A stretch of DNA of 6,695 bases from Clostridiales bacterium (GTDB taxonomy: Bacteria > Bacillota > Clostridia > Oscillospirales > Oscillospiraceae), in assembly GCA_021200895.1 (NCBI GenBank), contig JAJQFX010000178.1, forward strand, positions 1 to 6,695, given 5' to 3'. The notes beneath the pieces were generated by a model. The model was given only the letters and a program-made list of their open reading frames with translations, was not told the DNA's origin and did not search any database. This document shows, piece by piece, positions 6,656 through 6,695 of this stretch; the stretch's first letter is position 1, and each line of letters opens with the position of its first letter. The position numbers and the translations under genes were made by a program.

Positions 6656-6695
6656 ACCCCTCAGTCAGCTTCGCTGACAGCTCCCCTTTCAGGGG
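6656..6695. repeat. Short palindromic repeat, MITE- or REP-like, cut by the window edge
   Basis: Two adjacent small hairpins are visible: GTCAGC-TTC-GCTGAC (6664-6678) and CCCCT-TTC-AGGGG (6683-6695), the second reaching the window edge. Together with the CCCCTCAGTCAGC lead-in, this resembles a short palindromic repeat I recall as dispersed in many copies among gut Clostridia genomes, usually between genes. Only one partial copy is here, so repetition cannot be shown from this window. Its function is unknown; such elements are non-coding and probably spread by a transposase in trans or act on mRNA ends. Confidence 0.6.

Noticed and set aside
1..6695. CRISPR array, tRNA, rRNA, transposase or phage genes
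   Set aside because: I looked on both strands and saw no repeated spacer structure, no tRNA-like fold with CCA context, and no recombinase or phage protein.

Overview
The window is GC-rich bacterial DNA, probably from a gut Clostridia (Bacillota), most likely Oscillospirales/Ruminococcaceae-like. The reasons are strong AGGAGG-type ribosome binding sites, a YesM/YesN-type two-component system, a CUT1 sugar ABC transporter without its own ATPase, a GH88 hydrolase, and a repeat at the right edge resembling short palindromic repeats I recall from such genomes. The taxonomic call is inference.

The left half (1 to about 3983) is a minus-strand carbohydrate-uptake operon. In transcription order it holds a solute-binding protein missing its N-terminus, an intercistronic hairpin, an inner-membrane permease, a second permease, a terminator-like hairpin, a GH88 unsaturated glucuronyl hydrolase, and the first 7 codons of another gene that leaves the window. 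The right half (about 3984 to 6602) runs on the plus strand. It holds a YesM-type sensor kinase missing its N-terminus, a response regulator whose C-terminal DNA-binding domain is absent, and a short YesL/DUF624-like membrane protein. A non-coding tail with a short palindromic repeat closes the window.

The expected biology: the kinase and regulator sense an oligosaccharide or its import and control the transporter. The transporter brings in oligosaccharides released by a polysaccharide lyase, and GH88 removes the 4,5-unsaturated uronic acid in the cytoplasm. No ATPase is encoded here, so a shared MsmX-type ATPase elsewhere would be needed.

The most notable property is damage. The binding-protein and kinase genes meet head to head near 3983 with both 5' ends and any divergent promoter gone. 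Permease 1 has an in-frame TAG inside its EAA loop. Permease 2 and GH88 each carry one extra base in a six-base homopolymer, and the regulator lacks one base near 5882. Undoing each lesion restores a clear family sequence. The locus is therefore either recently decayed or carries sequencing and assembly errors. I see no new type of system; two apparently novel long fusion ORFs (permease-GH88 and a 776-residue plus-strand ORF) are explained by these lesions.
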